This document shows, in pieces, positions 6,432 through 12,962 of a stretch of DNA of 12,962 nt (position 1 is its first letter; the number at the start of each line of letters is the position of its first letter). The stretch is from a bacterium. GTDB taxonomy: Bacteria; Babelota; Babeliae; Babelales; Chromulinivoraceae. Position numbers and translations under genes: made by a program. The stretch spans positions 1-12,962 of the forward strand of contig CANCGK010000019.1 of assembly GCA_947377595.1 (NCBI GenBank). The letters are read 5' to 3'. The notes under the pieces are model-generated. The model did not search any database and was not told the DNA's origin. It saw nothing but the letters and a program-made list of their open reading frames with translations.

Positions 6432-8432
6432 ATGATTATGTTGCACATATTTTTTTTATGTATAAGTCAAATAACTTTATTGCAAGCGCAAGCGTTAAAT
6501 TCTGTTGTGCCTGTAAGAAGGCTTAATTTATCAATGTTTACATTTGAAGATGAGGAGTGGCCAAATAATAGTTCATTTTCAGAATTTTTAGATCACTGCA
6601 TGAAAACTCAAACTGAATTGCAGCCGTTTAAAAAACGTAAAGCTGCATGGAATATATTAGAGCGTTATTATAAGTACAATAACAAAATAAGTAATCATGT
6701 TATTGGTAATAATAGAATGACATGGCAGAATTTACAACTATTAGCTGGGCAAGAAGATGACCCATCTTTATATGTTGCTAATTCTGTAAGTCGCGCATCA
6801 ACAGAATTAGGTCGAGTGACATTATTTTCATGGATAGCTCAACCGATTGATGATTGTAAAGAGTTACAAAGAAGACAGGCATGCGTAAAATTTTTATTAG
6901 AGCATGAAGATTTTTTTAATCAATTAGATAGTTTACTAGAAGATTTTAAGCAATTTGAGAATTTATTATTGTCATTTTGGTTTAATGATCCTTTAAAGCA
7001 AGCAGCAACTCGTAATTATTTTAAATTTTCTAAAGTACCAGCTTTTGAACAATATTGTAATGAGAGTTCGGCAATATTATCTGCAGGGGTTGTGTTCGAT
7101 CATCAAAGACGAATTATGGCAGCTTTGATGGCAGGATGTGCAGCTGCATCACTGCCGATCTACGGAACATCTCGGATTTTTTCTGATTATAGAAATGTTA
7201 AATTAGATTCTTTGGTTTCTTCAGGAGGTCCAGTATTTGGATGGATATCATGGGCCGATAATAATCTGATTCAGTCGCTTGCGTGCATTGCTTCGGGAGT
7301 TTATTGTGGTTTTCAATTTCAAGATCAATCTCAATGGGCTAAAGATAATTTTAAGTTAAATATGTGCCTGCAGGAAAAATTGCATTGTGTAGCACAAGCT
7401 TTTAACACAATAAAAAAAACAGGATGTATGTTTTCATCTTTGGATAGTTTTACATTTCAAAATAAACGTAATTTGTCTCAAGCTATTGAAAAATTTGTAA
7501 ATTGTAATGCTAAAAGTCAAAAATTAATGAAGCTTTTAGATAGTAGAACTTTTCAACAAGAATCATCTGTAATTGCAAATTGGGGCGAAATTTTAGTAGC
7601 TTATCGCTTAATGAATGAATTAACTTGTGAGATGGAAGGTATGTTGTGTGTTTTTGCAGAATTAGATGCTTATATGTCAATAGCTCGATTTTATAAAGAA
7701 TGCCAACGTAGTAATGTGCCTTGTTCATTTGCTTGCTATAATCAAGATAGTTTAAAGCCAGAAGTGTCATTTTCTGATTTATGGAATCCTTTGCTTGATA
7801 AAGATATAGCTGTTGCAAATTCAATAAGCCTTGGAGGCAAGTCTGATATCTATAATTTGATTATCACAGGACCAAATGAAGCTGGTAAATCGACATTTGT
7901 AAAAGCAGTGGCAATTGGAGTTGTGCTAGCGCAAAGTATTGGTATTGTTCCTGCAGCTCAGGCAACTATAACTCCATTTTCTTATATTACTACGTATTTA
8001 AACATTACTGATCAATATGGTAAATCACTTTTTGAGGCGCAAGTTGATCGAATTAAAGCAATTTTAGATCATATTGATGCTATGGATAATTCGTTATTCA
8101 GCTTTGTTATTATTGATGAATTATTTAATGGGACTGATGCTCGAGTTGGTCAAGCGGCATCATATAGTGTAGCAGATTATTTAAGTAAAAAATCACAAGT
8201 GATTTCAATTTTTCCTACGCATTTTCCAGAATTAGTATTACTTGAAAATAATGGTAATTCTGTAAATTATAAAGTATCAGCTGTACTTAATAGTGCAGGA
8301 AAGATTACATACCCATTTATCGTAGAAAAAGGTATATCCACACAAAATATTGTGCTTGATATTATGCGTAATGAAAATTTTAATGATACAATTATTCAGC
8401 AGACAGCTGATCGATTAGCTTGTAAAAAATAA
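6432..8432 (+). CDS. MutS-family ATPase with an apparent N-terminal signal peptide
   Basis: The C-terminal third is a MutS ATPase domain: Walker A 'GPNEAGKST' (480-488, usually GPNMGGKST), Walker B 'FVIIDELFNGTD' (558-569, usually DExxxGTS), 'FPTHFPEL' (594-601, usually ATHF) and 'EKGISTQNIVLDI' (632-644). The middle, including 'ELDAYMSIARF' (410-420) and 'LWNPLL' (450-455), resembles the MutS core/lever region. There is no room or motif for the mismatch-reading domain I (no FxE). The first 21 residues form a hydrophobic segment ending L-Q-A-Q-A, like a cleavable signal peptide. Two more hydrophobic stretches lie at about 226-244 and 279-296, comparable to membrane-associated MutS-like proteins of some phyla. 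It has about 18 cysteines. Only a weak SD (GGGA) is seen; the second ATG at 6438 could be used. Role unknown; ordinary mismatch repair is unlikely. Confidence 0.85.
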   Translation: MIMLHIFFLCISQITLLQAQALNSVVPVRRLNLSMFTFEDEEWPNNSSFSEFLDHCMKTQTELQPFKKRKAAWNILERYYKYNNKISNHVIGNNRMTWQNLQLLAGQEDDPSLYVANSVSRASTELGRVTLFSWIAQPIDDCKELQRRQACVKFLLEHEDFFNQLDSLLEDFKQFENLLLSFWFNDPLKQAATRNYFKFSKVPAFEQYCNESSAILSAGVVFDHQRRIMAALMAGCAAASLPIYGTSRIFSDYRNVKLDSLVSSGGPVFGWISWADNNLIQSLACIASGVYCGFQFQDQSQWAKDNFKLNMCLQEKLHCVAQAFNTIKKTGCMFSSLDSFTFQNKRNLSQAIEKFVNCNAKSQKLMKLLDSRTFQQESSVIANWGEILVAYRLMNELTCEMEGMLCVFAELDAYMSIARFYKECQRSNVPCSFACYNQDSLKPEVSFSDLWNPLLDKDIAVANSISLGGKSDIYNLIITGPNEAGKSTFVKAVAIGVVLAQSIGIVPAAQATITPFSYITTYLNITDQYGKSLFEAQVDRIKAILDHIDAMDNSLFSFVIIDELFNGTDARVGQAASYSVADYLSKKSQVISIFPTHFPELVLLENNGNSVNYKVSAVLNSAGKITYPFIVEKGISTQNIVLDIMRNENFNDTIIQQTADRLACKK

Positions 8433-8450
8433 AGAATTAGTTTGATACTC

Positions 8451-8486
8451 AGGCTTTTGTAAAGAGCATTCTTTACAAAAGCCTTT
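8451..8486 (+). terminator. Perfect hairpin after the MutS-like gene (probable terminator)
   Basis: AGGCTTTTGTAAAGA (8451-8465) pairs perfectly with TCTTTACAAAAGCCT (8470-8484) around a 4-base loop. Only three T follow directly, then A-rich sequence, so termination may be partial and allow read-through into hppA. Confidence 0.6.
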
Positions 8487-8500
8487 AAAAAAGGTATTTT
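8472..8500 (+). promoter_or_regulatory. Candidate hppA promoter overlapping the hairpin
   Basis: TTTACA (8472-8477, 5/6 to -35) is followed after 17 bases by TATTTT (8495-8500, 4/6 to -10). The -35 box lies inside the right arm of the preceding hairpin. The match is tentative. Confidence 0.3.
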
Positions 8501-8548
8501 TTCTATACGTGTCAGTTTAATTTCAATAATTTTAAAGGTGGTTTAGCT

Positions 8549-10519
8549 ATGACAAGTGATTGTTTATATGCAATAATTGCTGGCGCATCGATTTTAGGTT
8601 GTTTGGTTATTGCTTTCCTTAATATGCGTATTGCATCTGTTAAGGTAAATGATAAAAAAGCAGCTAAAATTGCCGCAGCAATTCGCAGTGGTGCAATGAT
8701 ATTTTTACGAGAAGAATATAAGATTATTACTGGTGTAGCATTAATTGTTGCAGCTTTATTAGCTTATGTTACTTGTGATTTTTATGTTCCGGTAGCATTC
8801 TTGCTATCTTGTTCTATTTCTATGTTTGTTGGTTTTGTTGGTATGCGTGCTGCAACTGGTGCAAACGTTCGTACAACAATTGCAGCAAAAGATTCTGGTG
8901 AATCTGCAGCATTGTTAACAGCTTTTTTTGGCGGTGGAGTCATGGGATTTGCGGTTGCAAGTTTTGGACTTTTAGGCCTTGGCGTTGTTTTCTTTTTTGC
9001 TTTCCAATTGCCACATTTTGTTCAAATTATCACAGCTTTTGGCGCAGGAACAAGTCTTGTTGCTTTCTTTGCTCGTGTTGGCGGCGGTATTTATACCAAA
9101 TCAGCTGACGTTGGTGCAGATTTAGTAGGTAAACTTGAACTTGGTATTCCAGAAGATGACCCTCGTAACCCTGCAGTTATTGCAGATAACGTAGGTGACT
9201 GTGTGGGTGATACTGCTGGTATGGGTGCTGATATTTTTGAATCATACGTTGGTGCGATGGTTTCATCAATTATTTTAGCAATCAGTGGTAACTATAGTTT
9301 TGATGTTATTACACTACCGTTAGTTTTATCAGCATTAGGTCTTGTTGGTTCAGCTACAGGTATTTTATTTGGTTATTTAGTAAAACAAGCTCCTGCAGCA
9401 TTGTTGCGTAATGCAACTTATGTTGCAATGGTTGTGTTCTTAAGTTTAGCATATGGCTACATGAATTACATGGTCATTGATTTACAGTTCTTTGCAGCTG
9501 TGATTATTGGTTGTGTATCTGGTGTTGCAATTGGTATGATTACAGAATATTATACTGGTGGTAAACCAATGATCGATGTTGCTCGCAGTTCAATTTCTGG
9601 TGCAGCAACAAATATTATTTATGGTTTGTCAGTTGGTATGGAATCAACAGTTTTCCCTGTTTTATTCTTGTCTGGCGCAACATTAATGGCATTTACTTAT
9701 GGTGGAGGCTTGTTGGGAGTTTCTATCGCTGCAGTTGGTATGTTAGCAACTGTTGGTATAACCATGACTGTCGATGCGTATGGTCCTATTGCGGATAACG
9801 CAGGCGGTATTGCAGAAATGGCTGGTTTTGATAAATCAGTTCGTAAAATTACTGACGGCTTAGATGCTTTAGGTAATACAACAGCTGCAATGGGTAAAGG
9901 TTTTGCAATTGGTTCAGCTTTGATGACTTCAGTTGCTTTATTTAATGCATTTGCTCAACAAGCAGGTATTGCTGCAATTAACGTAATTGATCCTACTGTT
10001 TTAGTTGGTGTATTTATTGGTGGTATTATGCCATTTTTAATATCTGCTTTAACGATGCGTTCAGTTGGTGATGCAGCGCTTAAAATGGTTGTTGAAGTTC
10101 GTCGTCAATTTAAAGAAATTGCTGGCTTAGCACAAGGTACAACAGATCCTGACTACGAAAGCTGTATTGCAATTGCAACAAAAGCTGCATTGCAAGAAAT
10201 GGTTTTACCAGGCGTTTTATCAATTTTAGCTCCTATCGCAATTTTCTATATCTTAGGTGTACAAGCTTTAGGTGGATTATTGGTAGGTTCAAGTGTTGTT
10301 GGCGTATTGCTTGCATTGATGATGGCAAACGGCGGCGGTGCATGGGACAATGCTAAAAAATATATTGAATCAGGTGAGCTTGGCGGTAAAGGTTCTGATG
10401 CGCATAAAGCTGCGATCGTTGGCGATACTGTTGGCGACCCATTCAAAGATACATCAGGTCCAGCATTAAACATTTTGATCAAGTTAATGTCTGTTGTGGC
10501 ATTGTTACTTGTTTCATAG
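8549..10519 (+). CDS. hppA: Membrane-bound ion-pumping pyrophosphatase, K+-dependent type
   Basis: This polytopic membrane enzyme hydrolyses pyrophosphate and pumps H+ (or Na+) across the cytoplasmic membrane. At 656 residues it is near full length, with about 16 hydrophobic helices. Hallmarks are 'GGGIYTKSADVGADLVGK' (178-195), 'EDDPRNPAVIADNVGDCVGD' (202-221, pyrophosphate/Mg2+ site), 'DAYGPIADNAGGIAEMAG' (409-426) and the C-terminal 'GDTVGDPFKDTSGPALN'. 'GNTTAAMGKGFAIGSA' (442-457) has Ala at the position where K+-independent enzymes carry Lys (GNTTKA), so it belongs to the K+-dependent class. Whether H+ or Na+ is pumped cannot be settled from these motifs. A strong SD (AAAGGTGG, 8534-8541) precedes the ATG. 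A bidirectional terminator follows directly. Confidence 0.97.
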   Translation: MTSDCLYAIIAGASILGCLVIAFLNMRIASVKVNDKKAAKIAAAIRSGAMIFLREEYKIITGVALIVAALLAYVTCDFYVPVAFLLSCSISMFVGFVGMRAATGANVRTTIAAKDSGESAALLTAFFGGGVMGFAVASFGLLGLGVVFFFAFQLPHFVQIITAFGAGTSLVAFFARVGGGIYTKSADVGADLVGKLELGIPEDDPRNPAVIADNVGDCVGDTAGMGADIFESYVGAMVSSIILAISGNYSFDVITLPLVLSALGLVGSATGILFGYLVKQAPAALLRNATYVAMVVFLSLAYGYMNYMVIDLQFFAAVIIGCVSGVAIGMITEYYTGGKPMIDVARSSISGAATNIIYGLSVGMESTVFPVLFLSGATLMAFTYGGGLLGVSIAAVGMLATVGITMTVDAYGPIADNAGGIAEMAGFDKSVRKITDGLDALGNTTAAMGKGFAIGSALMTSVALFNAFAQQAGIAAINVIDPTVLVGVFIGGIMPFLISALTMRSVGDAALKMVVEVRRQFKEIAGLAQGTTDPDYESCIAIATKAALQEMVLPGVLSILAPIAIFYILGVQALGGLLVGSSVVGVLLALMMANGGGAWDNAKKYIESGELGGKGSDAHKAAIVGDTVGDPFKDTSGPALNILIKLMSVVALLLVS

Positions 10520-10520
10520 T

Positions 10521-10584
10521 TTTTTAGATCTATAAAAATAAAAAGTCCAAGTCTCTTGTTTTTACAAGGTGCTTGGGCTTTTTT
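10521..10584. repeat. 64-bp repeat, copy 1, containing a bidirectional terminator
   Basis: This 64-base sequence is identical to 12314-12377. AGTCCAAG (10544-10551) pairs with CTTGGGCT (10572-10579), with an inner stem CTTGT/ACAAG and a TTTT loop. T-rich tails occur on both strands (T6 at 10579-10584; on the minus strand TTTTTATTTTT), so it can terminate both hppA and the convergent vapC. Confidence 0.95.
10544..10584 (+). terminator. Terminator of hppA (copy 1 of the repeated hairpin; also acts on the minus strand)
   Basis: The 8-bp outer stem (one G-U pair), a 3x3 internal loop and a 5-bp inner stem are followed by six T. It starts 24 bases after the hppA stop and ends 30 bases before the vapC stop codon on the other strand. 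Confidence 0.9.
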
Positions 10585-10613
10585 GTATGCTTTAATGGTA
10601 ATAAAATTTAAAT

Positions 10614-11027
10614 TTAATCTAAAAATGGATTTGTGATTTTTAAATTATTGTCAATGATTTGATTATGATGCATATCTTCTGATAGTAGTAGATTGCAATC
10701 ATATTCAAGCGCGGTTGATACAATTAAACTGTCGGGAAAAGAGTATTTATATTTTGTAGCTATTTTTAAAGCTTGTTTGATTGTTGAGTAATGAATAATT
10801 GCAATATCAAAAATTGTATGAAATTCTTCTAAGGCAGATTCAATTGAATGGTAATCTTGTTTGAGCTTTTTGTGCATAATATTGCTGAATTCAAATAAAA
10901 CTTGCGTGCTGATAATAATATTTTCATGCTCATGCAAAATAGCTTGAGCTTTATTATGTTTGATAGGTTCATCCGTAGCGTACATATACAATAAAACATT
11001 CGTGTCTAAAAAAGTTTTATTCTTCAT
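10614..11027 (-). CDS. vapC: PIN-domain toxin (VapC-like RNase)
   Basis: This 137-residue PIN-domain protein is a predicted Mg2+-dependent RNase toxin of a VapBC-type pair. Expected acidic residues are visible: D8 in 'FLDTNVLLY', E46 in 'QVLFEFSN', D99 in 'SFPDSLIVSTAL' and E117/D118 in 'LLLSEDMHHNQ'. I start at the ATG at 11027, giving the usual N terminus MKNKTFLDTN and an 11-base overlap with the antitoxin gene; ATGs at 11036 or 11057 would extend the protein into antitoxin-coding sequence. The overlap implies translational coupling with antitoxin first. The target RNA cannot be deduced. The pair is flanked by copies of a repeated terminator sequence, suggesting a mobile cassette. Confidence 0.88.
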   Translation of the reverse strand: MKNKTFLDTNVLLYMYATDEPIKHNKAQAILHEHENIIISTQVLFEFSNIMHKKLKQDYHSIESALEEFHTIFDIAIIHYSTIKQALKIATKYKYSFPDSLIVSTALEYDCNLLLSEDMHHNQIIDNNLKITNPFLD

Positions 11028-11232
11028 AAGCATCATCTCGATTAAATTTATAGCCATTCATAGGAACTTTTAAAGCTGTAAGTTTTTTTTGAGAAGGTTT
11101 TGATATTTTTGTAGATTTATCAAGAAGTAATATGACTCGAAATTGACCTGAAATTTCATCAATGAATTCTTCTGGTATTTCTATAAGGCGATTGTTTTTT
11201 TTGGTTGCAATAAATTCTATAGCATTTTGCAT
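11017..11232 (-). CDS. Antitoxin of the PIN-toxin pair (VapB-like)
   Basis: This 71-residue protein lies immediately upstream of, and overlaps, the PIN toxin. 'IEFIATKKNNRLIEIPEEF' (5-23) followed by 'QFRVILLL' (30-37) resembles the small AbrB/MazE-like or DUF2281-like N-terminal DNA-binding modules of PIN-associated antitoxins, and the acidic tail 'FNRDDAYEE' (63-71) fits the toxin-neutralising segment. AAAGGA lies about 8 bases before the ATG on the minus strand. By analogy it binds and inhibits the toxin and represses its own promoter. The assignment rests largely on position; the exact antitoxin family is uncertain. Confidence 0.75.
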   Translation of the reverse strand: MQNAIEFIATKKNNRLIEIPEEFIDEISGQFRVILLLDKSTKISKPSQKKLTALKVPMNGYKFNRDDAYEE

Positions 11233-11250
11233 AGTATATTCCTTTGCATA
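11226..11250 (-). promoter_or_regulatory. Direct repeat at the antitoxin start, possible operator
   Basis: TTTGCATA occurs at 11226-11233, overlapping the start codon, and again at 11243-11250, 17 bases apart, flanking the ribosome-binding site. It could be an autoregulatory binding site, but the repeat is short and AT-rich. Confidence 0.2.
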
Positions 11251-11347
11251 AATAGCTGATAATATATAAAAATGCTACATTCTTTTTTAAAATATAACAA
11301 TAGTAATCAAATATTTATGACATCTAAGTTGATTTTAATTCTTATTT

Positions 11348-11374
11348 TTTTTACAAGGTGCTTGGGCTTTTTTG
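11348..11374. repeat. Partial (3'-half) copy of the repeated terminator
   Basis: Twenty-seven bases match 10559-10585 exactly, and the match continues at 30 of 31 positions to 11378. The left arm of the hairpin is missing, so it cannot form the full terminator. It lies in the divergent gap between the antitoxin gene and the Rpn nuclease gene, marking a boundary between the two modules. Confidence 0.9.
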
Positions 11375-11383
11375 CATGATGTC

Positions 11384-11412
11384 TTGAAGATTTTATCAGT
11401 TCGGGGCATACT
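11384..11412 (+). promoter_or_regulatory. Candidate promoter of the Rpn nuclease gene
   Basis: TTGAAG (11384-11389) and CATACT (11407-11412) are spaced by 17 bases, about 38 bases before the start codon. Each box matches consensus at 4/6, so support is weak. It lies just after the partial terminator copy. Confidence 0.3.
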
Positions 11413-11449
11413 AAAAAATATAAGAAAAGCTTAATTTTTAGAGGTAATT

Positions 11450-12298
11450 ATGAAGTTTGTTGATCCTAAAGTTGATTCAGCTTTTAAATTGCTGTTTGGT
11501 GTTCCATCGAATAAAAAATTGGTTAAAGATTTTTTAAATTCTGTATTAAGTTTATATGATGGCAATTTGATTGAAGAGATAGAGTTTATCAGCAGTGAAA
11601 TTGTCTCACCTGTGCAAGAGTTTGGCGGTAATAAAGTTTTTATTGATATTCACTGCTTGGATCAGCGAAAGCATAATTATATCATCGAAATGCAAGTAGA
11701 AAATCAACATAATTTTGTTCCAAGAATTATGTATTATACGAGCAGAGCGTTGTGGCTGCAAAAAGTTAAAAGAGGTGATTATCAAAGTCTCCTGCCGGTC
11801 ATTGGTATCGGAATTGTCAATTATAAGCTTTTTAATAATCAAGAAAATGTATCAGGCAATCCTGTATCAAAATATGTATTTAAGCACGAAGTTGATAATA
11901 CTCTCTTACCAGATTCGATTTTAGATTTTTACTTTGTAGAGTTACCAAAATTTCGTAAAAAATTAGAAGAGCTGCAAACTCAATTAGATCGTTGGTTATA
12001 TTTTTTAAAATATGCAGATGATTTAACCTTTGTGCCAGATCAATTGAGTCCGTTGCAAGATGCTTTTGATGTTTTAAATGAAGTGACGTGGGATGTGCAG
12101 CGACTAGCGCAATATCGTCAAGAGGAAGAACAGCTTGGAGCAAAACAACGAATTGAAGAAGGCGCTCGAAAAGATGGCATGCAAGAAGGTATAGAATTGA
12201 TTGCTTGTAATTTGTTGCACAATGGAATGAGTATCGAACTTGTCGCGCAAAATACTGGTTTGTCGTATGAACGCATACAAGAGTTGTGTAAAAAATAA
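11450..12298 (+). CDS. Rpn family recombination-promoting nuclease / putative transposase (PD-(D/E)XK)
   Basis: This 282-residue protein belongs to the Rpn/YhgA-like family, whose characterised members are DNA endonucleases that raise RecA-independent recombination. Typical elements are 'DSAFKLLFG' (9-17), 'KDFLNSVL' (26-33), the nuclease core 'VFIDIHCLD' (D66) with 'YIIEMQVE' (E80, Q82), 'PRIMYYTSRALW' (91-102), 'RGDYQSLLPVIGIGI', and 'FYFVELPKF' near 160-170. The tail has the family's glycine-spaced helix (EEGARKDGMQEG) and ends in 'IELVAQNTGLSYERIQELCK', a small helix-turn-helix-like segment. GAGG (11441-11444) precedes the ATG. The frame is intact with all catalytic residues present. It is flanked by a partial and a full copy of the repeated terminator. 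Confidence 0.92.
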   Translation: MKFVDPKVDSAFKLLFGVPSNKKLVKDFLNSVLSLYDGNLIEEIEFISSEIVSPVQEFGGNKVFIDIHCLDQRKHNYIIEMQVENQHNFVPRIMYYTSRALWLQKVKRGDYQSLLPVIGIGIVNYKLFNNQENVSGNPVSKYVFKHEVDNTLLPDSILDFYFVELPKFRKKLEELQTQLDRWLYFLKYADDLTFVPDQLSPLQDAFDVLNEVTWDVQRLAQYRQEEEQLGAKQRIEEGARKDGMQEGIELIACNLLHNGMSIELVAQNTGLSYERIQELCKK

Positions 12299-12313
12299 CA
12301 AGTTTACAATAAA

Positions 12314-12377
12314 TTTTTAGATCTATAAAAATAAAAAGTCCAAGTCTCTTGTTTTTACAAGGTGCTTGGGCTTTTTT
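12314..12377. repeat. 64-bp repeat, copy 2, containing a bidirectional terminator
   Basis: Identical at all 64 bases to 10521-10584. It begins 16 bases after the Rpn gene's stop and ends 20 bases before the stop codon of the convergent thioredoxin-fold gene. The identity includes about 23 bases upstream of the hairpin, more than terminator function needs. Confidence 0.95.
12337..12377 (+). terminator. Terminator of the Rpn gene (copy 2; also acts on the minus strand)
   Basis: Same hairpin as at 10544-10584, with T6 on the plus strand and a T-rich tail on the minus strand, so it can also end the thioredoxin-fold transcript. Confidence 0.9.
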
Positions 12378-12397
12378 AATTTAAAATCATGATTAAG

Positions 12398-12877
12398 TTA
12401 TTTGTTTTGCACGTTGTTATTTGCTTTGCCTTTTATTTTTTTAGATTTTCCTGGTGAAGATGTTAAATTTTGTAATTTTTGAATGATAACATCTTGTTCA
12501 GTTGCTCCAATTTGACTATCAACAACTCTGCCTTGATTGAAAAATAGCATTGTTGGATAACCTTCAATCTCTTGATCGGTATGTTTTTGCACATCTTGTT
12601 CTGCTTGTAGATTTGGACCATGAGCGGTATAAAATGTAACATGATTAAATTGATTGCTTTGTGCTAATTGTTCAAATTGAGGTTTTGTTTGTTTGCAATA
12701 ATGACAATTATCCATGTGATATAAAACAGCGGATGGACCTTGGTTGTTTTGCAAAAAATTTTGATGATGATCTTGAGTTGTAATTTCAATGATTGTCGGT
12801 TGATCAAAAGGACAAGCTTTTGTGATCGTTGTTACAAATAGTGTATATAAAATTGCGTATTGCATTAGTTTTTTCAT
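12398..12877 (-). CDS. Exported thioredoxin-fold protein with a CHYC active site
   Basis: The 159-residue product begins with a signal peptide (MKKLMQYAILYTLFVTTIT, then K-A; probable cleavage near residue 21), so it acts in the periplasm or beyond. A thioredoxin fold follows: 'SAVLYHMDNCHYCKQTKPQF' (49-68) with redox pair C58/C61, and the cis-proline loop 'EGYPTMLFFNQGRVV' (105-119, P108). The C-terminal 20 residues are basic and low-complexity (SSPGKSKKIKGKANN...). It probably serves disulfide exchange in exported proteins; reductase or oxidase direction cannot be told from CHYC alone. A G-rich SD (AAGGGGGA) precedes the ATG on the minus strand. No electron partner such as DsbB or DsbD lies in the window. 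Confidence 0.9.
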   Translation of the reverse strand: MKKLMQYAILYTLFVTTITKACPFDQPTIIEITTQDHHQNFLQNNQGPSAVLYHMDNCHYCKQTKPQFEQLAQSNQFNHVTFYTAHGPNLQAEQDVQKHTDQEIEGYPTMLFFNQGRVVDSQIGATEQDVIIQKLQNLTSSPGKSKKIKGKANNNVQNK

Positions 12878-12916
12878 TTGATATTCCCCCTTGATAAATT
12901 CTATGTTCTTACTTGT

Positions 12917-12947
12917 AGTTTACCAAAAATAGGGTAGCGAAAGTCAA
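12917..12947 (-). promoter_or_regulatory. Candidate promoter of the exported thioredoxin-fold gene
   Basis: On the minus strand TTGACT (12947-12942, 5/6) is followed after 19 bases by TAAACT (12922-12917, 4/6), about 40 bases before the start codon. The spacer is longer than ideal. Confidence 0.3.
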
Positions 12948-12962
12948 TGATTGCATTTTTTT

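Noticed and set aside
7510..7824. 104-codon minus-strand open frame inside the MutS-like gene
   Set aside because: Lies wholly antisense to a gene with strong motifs, has no family features, and arises easily in AT-rich sequence.
11606..12301. Several minus-strand open frames under the Rpn gene
   Set aside because: All are antisense to an intact Rpn-family gene; none shows a ribosome site or recognisable motif.
10521..12377. CRISPR-like or IS-end interpretation of the repeats
   Set aside because: Only two full copies and one half copy, spaced by whole genes; no spacer pattern. No terminal inverted repeats or target duplications of an insertion sequence were seen.

Overview
The window is AT-rich and densely coded, with short intergenic gaps, Shine-Dalgarno-led starts and standard stop codons (TGA is used as a stop). 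The gene content fits a Gram-negative-type, meso-diaminopimelate-using bacterium with a reduced, probably host-associated lifestyle. A membrane pyrophosphatase, an AGCS amino-acid importer, several exported proteins of unclear role, a DUF4143-type protein, an Rpn/PD-(D/E)XK nuclease and a toxin-antitoxin pair together resemble Candidatus Dependentiae (TM6) or a similar intracellular lineage. That placement is an inference from gene style; no 16S or other marker is in the window.

Layout. At 2-418 is the 3' end of a DUF4143-domain protein, closed by a hairpin terminator. At 593-1648 is an unrecognised exported or membrane protein whose candidate promoter carries a run of nine C in its spacer; a perfect 15-bp-stem terminator follows. 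On the minus strand, 3149 down to 1834, lies ruvX, then a 57-residue zinc-ribbon protein, then tsaB (tRNA t6A synthesis). Going right from 3268 on the plus strand are an AGCS sodium:amino-acid symporter and murE, joined by a 4-base ATGA overlap. After a 375-base AT-rich gap with a strong terminator comes a 666-residue MutS-type ATPase with an apparent signal peptide, then a membrane pyrophosphatase (hppA) of the potassium-dependent type.

From 10.5 kb the region looks accessory. A vapBC-like toxin-antitoxin pair (minus strand) and an Rpn-family nuclease/putative transposase (plus strand) sit between repeated copies of one terminator sequence. Two copies are identical over 64 bases (10521-10584 and 12314-12377), and a 3'-half copy lies between the two modules (11348-11374). 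Both full copies sit at convergent gene junctions and can act as terminators on either strand. The window ends with an exported thioredoxin-fold protein (minus strand).

Working together: the symporter and murE plausibly link amino-acid uptake to peptidoglycan precursor synthesis; hppA supplies ion-motive force from pyrophosphate; ruvX and tsaB are core housekeeping genes. The most interesting items are the repeated-terminator cassette layout, the apparently exported MutS-like ATPase, and the C9 tract in a promoter spacer.
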